Assembly (NCBI GenBank): GCA_023666265.1
Contig: JAMPCH010000026.1
Span: 1 to 38,424 of the forward strand
DNA length: 38,424 bases
Reading direction: 5' to 3'
From: Roseburia sp.
GTDB lineage: Bacteria > Bacillota > Clostridia > Oscillospirales > Ruminococcaceae
Of this stretch, positions 38,413 through 38,424 are shown piece by piece. Under the pieces are notes generated by a model. That model was not told where the DNA came from, made no database searches, and saw nothing but the letters and a program-made list of their open reading frames with translations. Every line of letters begins with the position of its first letter. The first letter of the stretch is position 1. The position numbers and the translations under genes were made by a program.

Positions 38413-38424
38413 AAAATTTAAACA

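Overview
The window looks like chromosome of an anaerobic, spore-forming, GC-rich Clostridia member (Bacillota, probably an uncultured gut lineage). The evidence is an alpha/beta small acid-soluble spore protein, a Firmicutes-style lon-engB pair, a Bce-type peptide-antibiotic module, ferredoxin-linked indolepyruvate oxidoreductase, LytTR/GHKL signalling, many Lys-rich signal peptides with lipoboxes, and sigma-A promoters with 17-bp spacers. Body composition is GC-rich with C/G-ending codons. Two stretches are clearly AT-rich (1-420 and about 33640-34080) and look acquired. No rRNA, tRNA, CRISPR array, integrase or intact transposase was seen.

Layout. 1-1280: AT-rich partial GNAT acetyltransferase, terminator, a possible gene remnant and a DUF6273-type protein. 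1349-2159: a promoter and a histidine phosphatase. 2183-3728: a minus-strand LytTR regulator/GHKL kinase pair with its own promoter and terminator. 3771-9003: a complete minus-strand Bce-like resistance module (regulator, intramembrane-sensing kinase, ABC ATPase, large FtsX-type permease) that continues into a lipoprotein and an overlapping 54-residue membrane microprotein. A two-box direct repeat just upstream of the ABC promoter is the likely regulator-binding site. 9104-10914: HAD hydrolase and DegV lipid-binding protein. 10936-13620: SASP, lipoprotein, and the NAD(P)HX repair fusion.

13661-16534: a 175-bp palindromic MITE-like element, a helically phased TTACAA-box array over two promoters, a frameshifted micro-lipoprotein, and a 765-residue lipoprotein. 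16546-20874: an EF-G-like GTPase with altered GTPase motifs, a zinc-phospholipase-C-like protein, a small acidic protein, and the ribosome hibernation factor hpf, whose mRNA leader is a second type of long palindrome. 20915-23217: a second, larger copy of the MITE abutting the stop codon of a GH31 glycosidase. 23599-26460: an unrecognised 505-residue protein paired with a secreted cell-wall-binding-repeat protein.

26552-32142: a likely four-gene minus-strand operon (acyl-CoA synthetase, Na+/solute symporter, iorA, iorB) that makes sense as import, CoA activation and reductive carboxylation (or the reverse) of aryl acids. 32154-34593: amidohydrolase, ComEA-like HhH protein, an AT-rich possible immunity protein and a HIT protein. 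34635-38412: lon with a long hairpin leader, engB, a membrane-anchored hypothetical, and tandem terminator hairpins.

The points most worth a second look are the extended Bce module with its accessory lipoprotein and microprotein, the phased TTACAA array, the nested palindromic elements, the recurrent intergenic TTTTATTTTGGGGAAGGCG box, and a striking scarcity of GGCC. All calls come from reading the sequence; no database search was run.
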